Shown: positions 46,101-56,183, numbered from the stretch's first letter. The stretch is 64,000 bases of DNA from Theocolax elegans (GCA_026168455.1 CM047429.1:8025125-8089124), one strand, 5' to 3'. The notes: generated from the sequence alone by a model not told the origin. Made by a program: numbers and translations.

Positions 46101-46473
46101 GTGGCTGTCGGTCGAGCTTAGGCGATCCTACTTCATTGCCACTTCCGCTTATAACATCATCTCTCATAATTCCCCCTCTTACATAGCTCGCCATTTCACC
46201 ATTCGAGACGCTTCCTTTCCTTCCCGCTCTTCCTCACGTCTCCCTCCCTCGTCCCTTTTTTATCCTCCCCCTAGAACGGAAGCCCTGAACAACTCCTTTA
46301 TCATCACTGCCTCTCGCCTCATCAATCACCTTCCGTTCACCAATTTCGACCCTCTCCTCTTCAGTTCATTTAAAACATCCTTATCATCATACCTTTCTGA
46401 GCTCGACCGACAGGCTTGGGAGGGGAGGGTTAGGTGTGAGGGGTTAAGCTGCCCTTCCCTGCCGGAGGTTTAA
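43178..46473 (+). pseudogene. LINE ORF2: endonuclease and RT, broken
   Basis: An AP-endonuclease start is at 43220-43440 (FHVNINRLKTHFASIESLV, then DIIALSETFLTEHD). Most of the endonuclease core is missing around 43480-43560. The RT spans about 44640-45950: RPIAKLCEISKILEKI, QAGFRRG, motif A VLFDFSKAFDSV, motif B GVPQCSVLGPLLFSIFINDL, where the usual Gly of P-Q-G-S is Cys, and catalytic YMIFADDTQIY. The C-terminus ends at 46473 (SCPSLPEV). Defects: endonuclease deletion, a stop at 45137-45139, frame changes near 45200, and a 756-bp insertion. Downstream of 45283 the frame is open for 396 codons. Confidence 0.85.
43851..44606. mobile_element. TTAA-flanked palindromic element (piggyBac-like MITE)
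   Basis: TTAA lies at 43847-43850 and 44607-44610. The element starts CCCATTAACGCCGAAATGAC and ends with its reverse complement. The whole 756 bp is a near-perfect palindrome centred near 44229. TTAA target duplication with CCC ends is the piggyBac hallmark. There is no transposase. It sits inside LINE ORF2; the LINE frame is continuous if the element plus one TTAA is ignored. Confidence 0.9.
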
Positions 46474-46875
46474 TTATTGTTTATTGTTATTTATTGTTAA
46501 TTTATTGTTTTTTGCGTTATATGTATCATTTTATGAATTGTCATTGTATATCTATTTTATATCTGTCGTTGTGTTTTAATTTACTGCGTATATTGTATCA
46601 TTGGGTTTTTTATAAATTGGTTACTTTGTTTTTCTTTTTGGCGCTGCGTATTTTTATTTTTGTTATGTTTTTTATTGTTATTTTTTAATATCGTTAATTA
46701 TTTTATTGTTATATTTTATTTTTGTATATATTTTTATTTATATTCTTATTTTTATTTTTATTTTTATTGACTTATGGTTGTATTATCAGTATTATTAATG
46801 TGCGCAGTCATTTTCCAAAGTGTATACGGAGTCTTACCCCTCAATACCCAATAAATAAATCAAATCAAATCAAAT

Positions 46876-46966
46876 CTCTCATTCTCTCTCTGTCTCTCTC
46901 TCTCTCTCTGTCTCCCTATCTCTTCCTCTCACTGTCTCTCTCGCTCTGTCTCATTCTCTCTCACGC
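46876..46966 (+). repeat. (TC)n tract downstream of LINE 3
   Basis: Continues the same TCTC/CATTCTC units as upstream. Confidence 0.9.
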
Positions 46967-47195
46967 CAAGATGATGTTTGTCGGACGGACGGACGGACGG
47001 ACGGACATTATAATTTATCGTTTTTTTTTTAATATCACTTAGTAATTATAATAATAATTTTTTTGTCAGTAATATGAAGCATTAACTTATGTAACACATA
47101 TTTATCATAAAATATATATGTTTTAAGTATTTTTCGCAAGAATTGGGGAGTTTTTACATAATCGCTCAAAAAGATAACTTTAATATAATGTAGAT
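46967..47195. repeat. second copy of the TC-linked module, loop inverted
   Basis: The arm CGCCAAGATGATGTTTGTCG then five GGAC units and AATTTATCG match 40661. The following 170 bp match the loop at 40713-40890 but in reverse complement. The right arm is missing, cut off at 47195. Confidence 0.75.
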
Positions 47196-47235
47196 TATGC
47201 TAAATGATTAATTAGCGCGTGCAATTATTGCGCGT
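47196..47235. repeat. 40-bp block shared with 52935-52974
   Basis: The two blocks differ at one position (GCGCGTGCAATT versus GCGCGTACAATT). It contains a hairpin, CAAT/ATTG plus CGCG. Confidence 0.8.
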
Positions 47236-47312
47236 CGCATTCCTCTCTTTCTTCGGAGAGTGAAATTTCGATATTTCACTCTTACAATCGGAGAAAACAA
47301 AAAAAATCTTAA

Positions 47313-47798
47313 GGGGATGTCGGAGCTATAGCCTCCATCAAAAGCCGCTCGATCTCGCGGCTTCGAATGGCGCTGTAGTCAGGTGTCGATTTCTACGATA
47401 AACGTACTTAAAACATAAATTATAAATTTGACAGCTACATAGAGCTGTTGAAAGATACTTTCCCCCCTAGTTATGACTAAAATAAAGGTAATTGTAATAC
47501 TACTCTTGGCAGCAAATGTTTATTTTTTTAAAGAAACGTGAAATACGTTTGGTATTCATTGAGTCTATATCTGCCGTAATGCTACATGCAACATTATTTC
47601 ACATTTCTTTAAAAAAATAAACATTTGCTGCCAAGAGTAATATTACAATTACCTTAATTTTAGTTATAGCTAGGGGGGGAAGTATCTTTCAACAGCTCTA
47701 TGTAGCTGCAAAATTTATAATATATGTTTTAAGTACGTTTATCGTAGAAATCGACACCTGACTACAGCGCCATTCGAAGCCGCGAGATCGACATCCCC
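47313..47798. mobile_element. TTAA-flanked palindromic element 2 (piggyBac-like)
   Basis: TTAA at 47309-47312 and 47799-47802. Ends GGGGATGTCG and CGACATCCCC. Arms of about 200 bp are inverted around a loop of about 70 bp near 47530-47590. The left arm has about 28 extra bases (47323-47350) absent from the right arm. No coding content. Confidence 0.85.
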
Positions 47799-47917
47799 TT
47801 AAAGAATAAAATTACCATTTTAATTAACGCAAGAGTGTAAATTTACCAGTTTTACTGCATGTCGAATGTCACCCGTGCGTGGATTTAACCGCAGGAGCCT
47901 CTTGAATCCTTGAGGTT

Positions 47918-48283
47918 TTATTTTTCTAATGTATTTGGTAGCCACCTCGTAGTTTCTATTGGAATCATGGTGTAGATTGCGTTTACTGCGTCACTATAAT
48001 GCGGTTTAAGATCCTTTACATGAATATGTCTGATTATTCGATTATTCTTCTGTAAATCAAATATTACTTGTGAAATCTTCCTTTTTACTGTGTACGGTCC
48101 GTTGAATTTCGCTGCTAGTTTTGCATTAAACTTCTTGGCCTTATCAGACAATTTAAAGGTTCTTACTCTAACTAGATCTCCTACTTTTGGAGCCCACGGT
48201 CTATGTCGAAGATCATAGTGTTTCTTTTGTTTTTGGAAGCTTTGAGCCAGGTTTACTCTTGCTAATTCTATTGCCTCTTGCAT
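47918..48283 (-). pseudogene. Gypsy 3 Pol C-terminus (post-integrase)
   Basis: Encodes ARVNLAQSFQKQKKHYDLRH, then P-K-V-G-D-L-V-R-V-R and KFNGPYTVKRKISQVIFDL. This is the SH3/chromodomain-like tail of Gypsy integrases (Y-D-x-x-x-R-x-P...V-G-D-x-V; F-x-G-P-Y-x-V). It ends at TAG 47918. Confidence 0.8.
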
Positions 48284-48438
48284 TCTTTTTATTCGGTTCT
48301 CGGTGTCGCCTGAAGGTGTTGATTGCTGATGTACGGTGATTTCTCTACCAAAATTTAAGTAGGCAGGTGAAAATCCGGTGGTATCACTATGTGCAGTATT
48401 GTACGAGTATTAGCAGTATTGTTGATTTCTGCCACGTG

Positions 48439-49670
48439 TTAATCCCATTTGGATTGATTTTTGTCTAGGTATTGTGTAATCATGGTCTTAACTACTTGGT
48501 TTGCCCTTTCCACGGGGTTACATTGCGGCGTATATGGCGGTGTTCTACAGTGCGTGATTCCATGGTTTGTCAGCAGACCTTCTACTTCCTTGCTAATGAA
48601 TTGTTTGACATTATCGCTGACGATGGTTTTGGGGCAACCATGGCGTAGGATTATTTTCTTCTTAATGGCTTTTGCAACGGCACTTCCGGTGGCTTTATTT
48701 AATGCTTTGAGTTCCACCCATTTAGTGAAACGATCTTGCATGACAAGTAACCATATTTTCCGTTAGTCGATCGTGGTTGCGGACCTACTAAGTCAATTGA
48801 AACCATTTCCCATGGTTGTACATTAGTAGCGTGCATTAGTCCAGCTTGTGCCTGTTGTTGGACTTTATATTCCTGGCATTTGGCACAGTTTCTTACATGC
48901 TTGGTTCCGTCGCGTAATATACCGGGCCAATAATAATAGCGAGCAAGGCGAACTAATGTTTTACTAATTCCTAAATGTTCAGCAGTAGGTTCATCGTGGC
49001 ATTCTTGCAGGATAGATTGACGATCATCGGTCGGAATACACAATTTCCATTGTTCATTCGGGTCTTCTTCGTTGAAATCTAGGGTATGCAATATGTGTCG
49101 GTATAACTTTCCGTTTCTTATACAATACTCCGGATTTTTTTTCGGACGTGTTCTTACTTCTTTAAGTTTGGTGTTATACCATGAGCAATTTTTACTGGTA
49201 TGAACTGTGCATACTTTGACAGGTTGTCGAGAAAGTGCGTCTGCTACGTTATTGTCTGCTACTCTTCGGTACCGAATCTCCATATCCCATTGATCTAACT
49301 CCATTCTCCATCGTGCGAGTCTTCCTGATGGGCTGTCGATTTTCTCTAGCCATTTTAGCGACTGATTGTCGGTTAGTACAATAAAGTGGTAACCTTCCAA
49401 GTAGTCCTTCATTTTCCATATGCCGCATTTCACTGCTAGGCATTCTTTCTCGGTGGTTGAATAATTTTTCTCTGCTTTATTGAGGGTTCTGGTGGCGTAT
49501 GCAATAACTCTCTCCTGTCCGTCTATTTCCAGAGTTAATACAGCTCCTAAACCATCATTGCTATCATCGGTTTGTAGACACATGACTTTCTCAAAATCTG
49601 GGCAGGTTAATACGGAAGCTTTTGTCAGGTGTTCTTTTATTTCATCGAATGCTTCTTGTTGTTCAAGTCC
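48439..49670 (-). pseudogene. Gypsy 3 RNase H and integrase
   Basis: RNase H: CLQTDDSNDGLGAVLTLEID, TEKECLAVKCGIWKMKDYL, LTDNQSLKWLEK, and ADNNVADALSRQ. The integrase zinc domain HDEPTAEHLGISK followed by C-A-K-C has the H-H-C-C pattern. The catalytic core has DLVGPQP, IVSDNVKQFISKE and NPVERANQVVKTM, giving the D, D and E residues. A frameshift near 48740 separates zinc domain and core. Integrase inserts the cDNA; RNase H removes the RNA strand. Confidence 0.85.
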
Positions 49671-50130
49671 TTAAGTCCAAGTAGTATTTTTCTTTAGTAA
49701 TTTACTAAGTGGTGCGGTTCTTTTGGATACATTGGGTATGAATCGTCTGTACCATGATAACATTCCGTTAAAGCGTCGTAATTCCTTTAGATTTGTTGGC
49801 GAATTCAACTCGCGGACAGCTTTCACTTTATCGGGATCAGTACGTATATCTTCTGAGTCAATTACATGACCCAAATAACGTAACCGTCGTCTCCCAAACT
49901 GGCTCTTTTCCCAGTTTGGTCGGAGTTTTGCCGCTTTTAAGCGGCGCAGGACTTCTTCCACCAGTTCAATGTGTTTTTCAAATGTTTCTGAAATAATGAT
50001 TATGTCGTCTAAATAACAGAAGACGTGCGGTACTAGCTCTGGTGTTACCACTCCTTCGGTAATCATGCGTTGAAAGGCGGCGGGGCAGAATGTAATCCGA
50101 ACGGAAGGACTTTGAATTGGTAGTGTCGGC

Positions 50131-50131
<1 letters not shown>
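49671..50131 (-). pseudogene. Gypsy 3 reverse transcriptase, catalytic half
   Basis: In one frame YQFKVLPFGLHSAP is readable near 50110. After a one-base shift it continues AAFQRMITEG, VPHVFCYLDDIIIISETFEK (catalytic Y-L-D-D), LRYLGHVIDSEDIRTDPDKV and LRRFNGMLSWYRRFIPNVSK. A stop at 49671-49673 is the only break before RNase H. The RT fingers and first catalytic Asp are missing and a CA microsatellite takes their place. Confidence 0.85.

Positions 50132-50191
<60 letters not shown>
50132..50191. repeat. (CA)n microsatellite inside Gypsy 3 RT
   Basis: About 28 CA units with one CG interruption replace the segment between protease and RT motif B. Confidence 0.95.
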
Positions 50192-50229
50192 GCATACAAC
50201 ACAACCAAAATCCATAGCGACACTTGCCG

Positions 50230-50963
50230 ACTCGAGCAACTGCTCCGTACGCGATATGTTAGTAGCGGCATGGGACCCTGAATCTCGTTAAAGTCATTCC
50301 GAGCTCTGTCGTTAATTTCATCCATTACTTTTCTATCCTTTGCATTAATATCCACTAATCCTGGTGTCGTTTCAACTTGACATATATCGGCATTCAGCGG
50401 GCCATTTCCTGGGTATAATTCTTTATCCTGAATTGTCATTTTAAATCCTAATTTTGGCAAAATGTCCATTCCTAACAAGAAATGACGCCGAAGGGTGGGT
50501 ATAACGTGAAAATTGCCAAGTATCCTGTTGCCCCTTATCCAACATGGACCGGCTATGTTGTCTTCGAGTGGTATTACACTACCATCGACCATTACGGCTC
50601 GGTTCTCTTTCGTCATTTTTTCCCATCCTTTGGCCAAACAACAGTTGGTCGCGGCTCTGTTGGCGAAAGAGCTAACGGCACCGGAATCAATAAGTGCCTT
50701 AAAACGTCGGCCTCTTATATTTACGGTGACGAAAAACCGGTTATCTCGTTCGTATACCGAGTCATTGGCCTGGTTGACTCGGTTCTTTGCCCGTTTCCCT
50801 GACTTGTTCCATGACAGTCTTTCGTGTAGACACCGTCCTTTCCACAAATCGAGCAAAATAGTTTCCACAGATTTCGGCATTGACTACGGTTGTGCCCACG
50901 TTGTTTACAGCGCCAGCAACATTCATTTCGTTTGTAAGCTGTGTTGATTTTGGTTATGGTCAT
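50230..50963 (-). pseudogene. Gypsy 3 Gag zinc knuckle and protease
   Basis: 50963-50721 encodes CWRCKQRGHNRSQC (intact CX2CX4HX4C) and a second knuckle, CSICGKDGVYTKDC, whose His is replaced by Val. The protease (50880 downward) shows RGRRFKALIDSGAVSSFANR with an intact D-S-G and later RRHFLLGMDILPKLGF (L-L-G-x-D). The two lie in different frames. The reading frame degrades near 50230 before the microsatellite. No LTRs were found at either end of this element. Confidence 0.8.
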
Positions 50964-51734
50964 TGTCTCTTTTTGTTGCTTTCTAGTACATTCGGTTGAA
51001 ACAGTAGGTATAAGCAGTTATACCTGTTATATACTTGGATAAATACCTGAAACTTTTTATAATTCCAATAAATCCAATTATAGAACAAGTATAACTAAAA
51101 GTATCAGACTTAAATAAAAACTAAATAAAAGTATCAGTAACTAACAATAAATAGTATATTTTAGTAATATTAAGGAATAATAGTTTCATATTGTTTGAAT
51201 GCAAGTATACGGTTAGTCTGTTTTTTTTTATAAAATCCATTCGCTCTTTTTTTAAGAAATTTGCCTAAAAACACCATAACTTTGTCTGAAATGCTCTGCC
51301 GCACTCAAACTTTGCATTATTTTGAAGGTAATTAATCATCGATGAATTAGATTTTTGGATGGATAAAATATTTTTGATCGTACAACCCTTTTTTTTACTA
51401 TAAAGGTTTTTATTGATTATAACTATATTCAAAGTTTTAAAATAATATAAATGAAATATTTCAACTGATTCTTCTTGAAATTAATAAACTTTTTCAAATT
51501 TAATGTATATAAGAAAAAATTGTTAGATTTTGAGTTATTAAGTGATAAACATGGCCAAAAAGTCAATTTTTTCAAAAAATTCGATTTTTGATTGGCTACA
51601 GCTTTGGTACTAATTGTAATTCAGGTCTAAAAATTTAGCTACACTCTATTCAAGTAGTTTTTTACTGATTCCATACATTAAAACAAAATTCTATTTTTTA
51701 ACTGGATCACTTCACATGGAATCTCCCATATATA
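50964..51734. other. AT-rich, nothing recognised
   Basis: No reading frame of note and no LTR start for Gypsy 3. Confidence 0.45.
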
Positions 51735-51815
51735 TATATATTTGTAAAGCTAAGTTGTGTATAATAGAAAATAAATGGAATCGCCGTTTCCCCTGCTGAC
51801 TGGGATGCGAACTTA

Positions 51816-52265
51816 CACTGAAAACAGATTAGGACATAATAGGTCCTCGTATGGACACCGACTGTCCTAAACCCAAAGCTTGCGTTTGCCCTTCCGTTTA
51901 GGACGTATGTTGTCCGCTTTTCAGCGCTCTATCGGTCTCGTTCACTTCTTAAAATGTTTAACCTCAAAATCATAAAGAATATGCGGATAGGAATTTTACA
52001 GCGAGATTATAATTATAGTTATCGAAATTAACAAAATATATGTTTTAAATAATATACTGCTTTAATTCTCAAATTATAATTAGCCTTTTATAACTATATA
52101 AAGAACTATTCGTAAGAAAAATGTACCGCTCACATTGTACGTCCAGAGGTTATTCCGCATTTTAGGACGTATTCTCTCCTAAAATTAGTGCAGCGCTTAT
52201 ACCAAATCTAAGTACAGCCGTTAAACTACAGGTAGTGCTCCGGTTCTCCTAATACGTTTTCAGTG
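51816..52265. mobile_element. 450-bp TA-flanked MITE (Tc1/mariner-like)
   Basis: Starts CACTGAAAACAGATTAGGA and ends with the near reverse complement (TCCTAATACGTTTTCAGTG). TA lies on both sides. The empty site is present in LTR copy A as a single TA at 34981-34982, proving both insertion and boundaries. No coding content. Confidence 0.9.
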
Positions 52266-52394
52266 TAGTTAATCTAGAATCAAATAAATAAGCAATGCTT
52301 AGTACTACGCGACTTACAAACTTTACAATGCTGCCTTATAACTAGTTTCCTAAACGGATGCAAATAACGGTTATCGTGTGGGTTCACACGGGAA

Positions 52395-52545
52395 TACGGT
52401 TCGGGATAATCCACGTGTGCTCGCGAGGATACGGTCGGGATAACCTACGTGTATTCACGAAAATACGGTCGGGATAATCCACGTGTGCTCACGAGGATAC
52501 GGTCGGAATAATCAACGTGTGCTCACGAGAGCACGGTCGGGAAGC
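52395..52545. repeat. minisatellite in LTR B, about 5 units
   Basis: Same unit as 35110-35430, fewer copies. Confidence 0.85.
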
Positions 52546-52931
52546 GGTTACGGTACGGTAGGTTTGGTTTACGGACGTGTGCTCACGTTCGCATCTACGG
52601 GCGCCTGCACCAGGTACAAGATTCAGTCTGGCCGTGTGCTCACAACCAGCTTCCTCCGGCTCCCTGATCCAGACTGGTTCCAGCGGTTCTCGGCGCGCCT
52701 TATATACCCGATCTGCGCGAGCGCGCATGAACAGAACGCGGTTGCCCCACTCCGAACGAGGTCAATGAACTGGCCAATAGGCGCAGTAGTGGGGGGCGGT
52801 CAATGCCCCTTGGCTATTTATATCGCAGTCGTTGAACTCGCGTTTTACGACGTGGGTTAGTCGCGAAGCTATCTTACTATACTACGAGTCTTAAAACTAA
52901 TGATTAGTTATACTTATTACTTTAATAATTA

Positions 52932-53446
52932 TTATCCTAAATGATTAATTAGCGCGTACAATTATTGCGCGTCGCACAATAATAAGCCAACATTCAATAA
53001 AATAATCATTCTTATATTTTTCTTGCACTTAAACTTATTATACAAGTTATGACAATACCTTTATAAAATACAGAATCCATAAGATAAATTACATTTAAGT
53101 ACAATAATAATTCAATAATAACATAAGATAAGAAAATTTATTATTTTTTTTTTGGTAGTAAACGTAATTTAAGAGGGTAGATACTGATTAAAAATTGAAA
53201 GAAAAGACAAGTATTAAAATTGCATAAAAATAAGCTTTTTGAAGAAACTTGGCAGAAACCTGTAATTAAGTTGTAATTAAGTATGTATAAGTTATGTTAA
53301 ATTATGTTAATATTAGCTTAAATAAGTGTTAGTTATATTAAAAATTTCCCTAAAAGGTTTAAAAACCTTTTTATTAATGGAAGGAGCAAATATCCATTCG
53401 ACGTTTAATTTCATATTAAAATGTCACTTGCCGTAGAGTCCAAGAT
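52932..53446. other. 40-bp shared block then AT-rich DNA
   Basis: 52935-52974 is the partner of 47196-47235. No gene was recognised after it. Confidence 0.45.
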
Positions 53447-53665
53447 TTTTAATACTACAAACCCAAATAAACTCTTCGACAAGTGATTTTTTGGCATGAA
53501 AATAATGATTGAATGGATATTTGATTTTACGAACCCAAGTGAACTCTTCGACAAGTGATATTTTGGCATGAAATTAATTAATGAATGGATATTTGGTTTT
53601 ATGAACCCAAATGGACTCTTCGACAAGTGACTTGTAGGCATGAAAGTAATGATTGAATGGATATT
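53447..53665. repeat. three tandem units of about 67 bp
   Basis: The unit, around GAACCCAAATGAACTCTTCG, ACAAGTGA, GGCATGAAA and GAATGGATATTTG, repeats about three times. The 98-codon minus frame over it (53411-53707) simply translates the repeat. Confidence 0.85.
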
Positions 53666-53699
53666 TGATTCCTTACATTTGTAACGTGGTCCTCTACTC

Positions 53700-55500
53700 G
53701 GTTCCACTTTATTTAATATATATATATGTTACCTTTAAATCCGGTAAGACCGTATTTAATATTATTTTACTGGGCGCCAGGTCTTACCAATACAAATAAC
53801 TTCCCGTAAATTGTCGAGGTACAGGTCGATAAATTAGGAAACTCAATAATTTTAATTAGATCAAATCGATAATTATTTCGATTTATTTATTCACTCAAAA
53901 TTTCGATCACTACGGGTGATCACCGTTACAATATTTTGAACACGAAAAAAAAGATTGTATTTTAATGAATTCCCGCGAGCTAGCCCGATCTTCCGATCAC
54001 CGATGATCTATTATAAAAAAAAAAAGAACGCAAGAGGTCTATACGCGACGCGCAAGAAATCCCCGGCGATACACTCGATTTACTACAAAATTACTAGGTG
54101 GCCGTGCAGCCCACTTACCGCAACTAGAAACGATCTTCTTCCAAAAATAAACGGCTTAACTACTATCACTACTTCTACTACTATCTCGACTTCTCAAAAA
54201 AACTAATATTGGACCTATTGAAACTGCTCGGGGTGCTCGGGGAGACTATCCGGCTACGAATGACGATCGGGACTCGTAGTATCCCGCTCCTCCTCGTAGT
54301 TCGTTAAAACGCGGCGCTGATTGTCTTCTTCTTCCTTATTTTTTCAACCAATAATATCTTCCAGGTTAATTAGATGATTGACTATTACCGCCGTCCGCGC
54401 CATCTATTCCCGTATCAATCTTCTTTTCCCCAGTGACGGAATAACGAAATAACCCGTATTCCGTTGAGGAACTGACTTGCGCCTCCACCAATGCAACAGG
54501 TGTGTCTTCTTTCTCTCTCGTACACACACGCTGTAGATGGCTACTTCCCGCTCATTCCGTCGTTCCCCTCCTCGGTGCGCCGCCATGTGCCGCGGCGTGC
54601 ATGTGCGAGAGCAGCGAGCGCCGCCCCCCTCTCTGCCGCGCTGACCATAGTACACGAGCAGCCGGCCGAGTCCGTTGCACGCGAGTCGGGCGTCGTTTGT
54701 TTACACGACGGCGAACGGGTTTTTATTTTGTGTTTGTGAAGAGTGCACCAGTTCCTGGGTCGTCATCTCCGTGGCTGCCTTCGTTCTCCATCACCAGGTC
54801 GTCGGGAGATGGTACTGGATCTACGTGGGAACATGGTTGGACGTCGGTGGCGGTATGGTTGTATCTTTCCTTCTTTGTTATTAAACTCCTTCCTTTCTCC
54901 AATCCTCCGATTTCCTCAACAGATCAATAAAAACCCTATTAATTCCTTCCCTTTATGTACTAAAATATCGGTGACGAGAATGGCTCGGGCCAGGATTCGT
55001 AGCCGGTGTTTACTTCCTTCCTAACCTCTATTCCCATATCCTATATCTAATATACTATACTCAAACATAACTTCCTTATTATAACCAACTCTATCCTCCT
55101 ATAAATCCTTCTATCCTAACCTTATATTTATTCTAGTTTATTTATTATTAACCTTTCAGGTACCCAACGCTACCAAGGAGCGGACCCAGGATCCAAAGGT
55201 TCACCCAGGACTCATCGCCTCAAGGGGAAATGGACTCACGATGGACAGTACCCAGGACTCATCGCCTCCAAGGACAGGACTCACATGGATAGCAGCGTTG
55301 GATCACCCAGGACTCGTCGTCTCAAAAGGTATGATATTGAATTAAAATGTTATTTCACTTAAATCTATCTCCTCTACACTAACCTTATAACTATCTATAT
55401 ATACTAATAATTCTTTTTCTTATTTCAGGTACGTCCCTTCGACAAGGCTTCCCTCCTTTAGTTAATTATAAATAAATACCGGTGTGAGGTTTACCTCACA
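53700..55500. other. GC-rich LTR-like or 5'-leader block, unassigned
   Basis: On the minus strand TGTAACGG (about 53938) is followed by AATAAATAAA and then GGCGCCCAG (about 53765), similar to signals at 29994-30074. CpG-rich sequence lies at 54560-54720. Direct repeats built on CCCAGGACTC, ATCGCCTC and AAGG occur at 55185-55330. CTTACC at about 54113 and TTTCAGGTAC at about 55427 look splice-like. No protein was recognised. LTR, promoter and non-coding exon remain open. Confidence 0.3.
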
Positions 55501-55705
55501 CATTAATAAATGGATTTCTAAGCCTTTTATCGAAATTTCTTACATAGGTTTTACAAATTTAATTTAAAGTTTTTCACAAATTTTTTTGAAAATTTTATTT
55601 TTAGGCAATTTTAATAAATGTCTTTTTTCAATAGTAAATCAGTATCTATTCACGTAATCTTTTCATAAGACTAATACTACTTCAAAGTATTAAAAATTAA
55701 CGTAC

Positions 55706-56044
55706 GTATATTAATACTAAAACTACTAGAACTCTCTAAAGGATCATCATTATTAACACTCTCAAACAGTAAATCATTATTAGCACTCTCAAGTGATAAA
55801 ATTACATCTTTACTTTCATGCACATTATCAATCAACCTATTTTCATTATTAAATGGGTCTGCAGAAAATTTTTTTGAACATTTATTCTTCCACTCATTGT
55901 GTTTTATGCAAAACTTCTTTTTAAATCCACACTCAGACCTATCAAACAAGTCATATAATAAATTATCATCTATTTCATAGAAAACCTCTGCATCTATTCC
56001 AGCCTCTGCAAAATATTTTACCAAACTATAAAACCAAAGTCCAA
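55706..56044 (-). CDS. SAM-family gene, exon 2
   Basis: Acceptor ATTTAG, donor GTACGT (weaker than consensus). It encodes GLWFYSLVKYFAEAGIDAEV, then F-Y-E-I-D-D-N-L-L-Y-D-L-F and GFKKKFCIKHNEWKNK. This resembles the second half of a SAM domain (F-x-x-x-G-I-D...F...I-D-D...L...G...F). An acidic Ser/Asn-rich linker of about 60 residues follows. With donor at 55705 it leaves one base, the phase exon 3 at 34697 needs. If the intron is instead read through, the frame stops at 55677. Confidence 0.6.
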
Positions 56045-56116
56045 CTAAATGTATATATAAATTCAATATAAAATTTGAAATTTGTAGGTTATGTAGTGAA
56101 TAGTGAAGTTACTTAC

Positions 56117-56183
56117 TTTGAAATCTTTCAACAAATCCAGATAGATTCCACGCTGTTAATGTATTCTTGACAAACTCATCCAT
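56117..56183 (-). CDS. SAM-family gene, exon 1 (start codon)
   Basis: ATG opens MDEFVKNTLTAWNLSGFVER-FQ, followed by a consensus GTAAGT donor. W-x-L-x-x-x-x-x-x-F is the first helix of a SAM domain, and proteins of this insect family, as I remember them, begin with a similar short Met-Asp start. It joins exon 2 in frame. SAM domains mediate protein-protein contacts; the biological role of this family is unknown to me. The product visible over exons 1-5 is 321 codons without a stop; the C-terminus is not seen. Confidence 0.65.

Larger units (their letters stand above)
41638..46875 (+). mobile_element. LINE 3, near full-length CR1-like element
   Basis: 5' UTR (41638-41983), ORF1, damaged ORF2 with endonuclease and RT, and a 3' UTR ending AATAAATAAATCAAATC with repeated CAAAT. 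(TC)n lies on both sides. The RT and 3' end are of the same type as LINE fragments 1 and 2. A 756-bp TTAA element splits ORF2. Confidence 0.85.
51735..52931 (+). mobile_element. LTR copy B, 5'-truncated, with insertion
   Basis: Matches LTR copy A from the TATATATATTTGTAAAGC block onwards. It carries a 450-bp insert (51816-52265) and only about five minisatellite units. The TATA region is CCTTATATACC here and the AATAAA of copy A is AATAGG. Confidence 0.7.

Noticed and set aside
53411..53707. 98-codon frame with internal peptide repeats
   Set aside because: It is a direct translation of the 67-bp tandem repeat; the repeat is in frame by chance of unit length.
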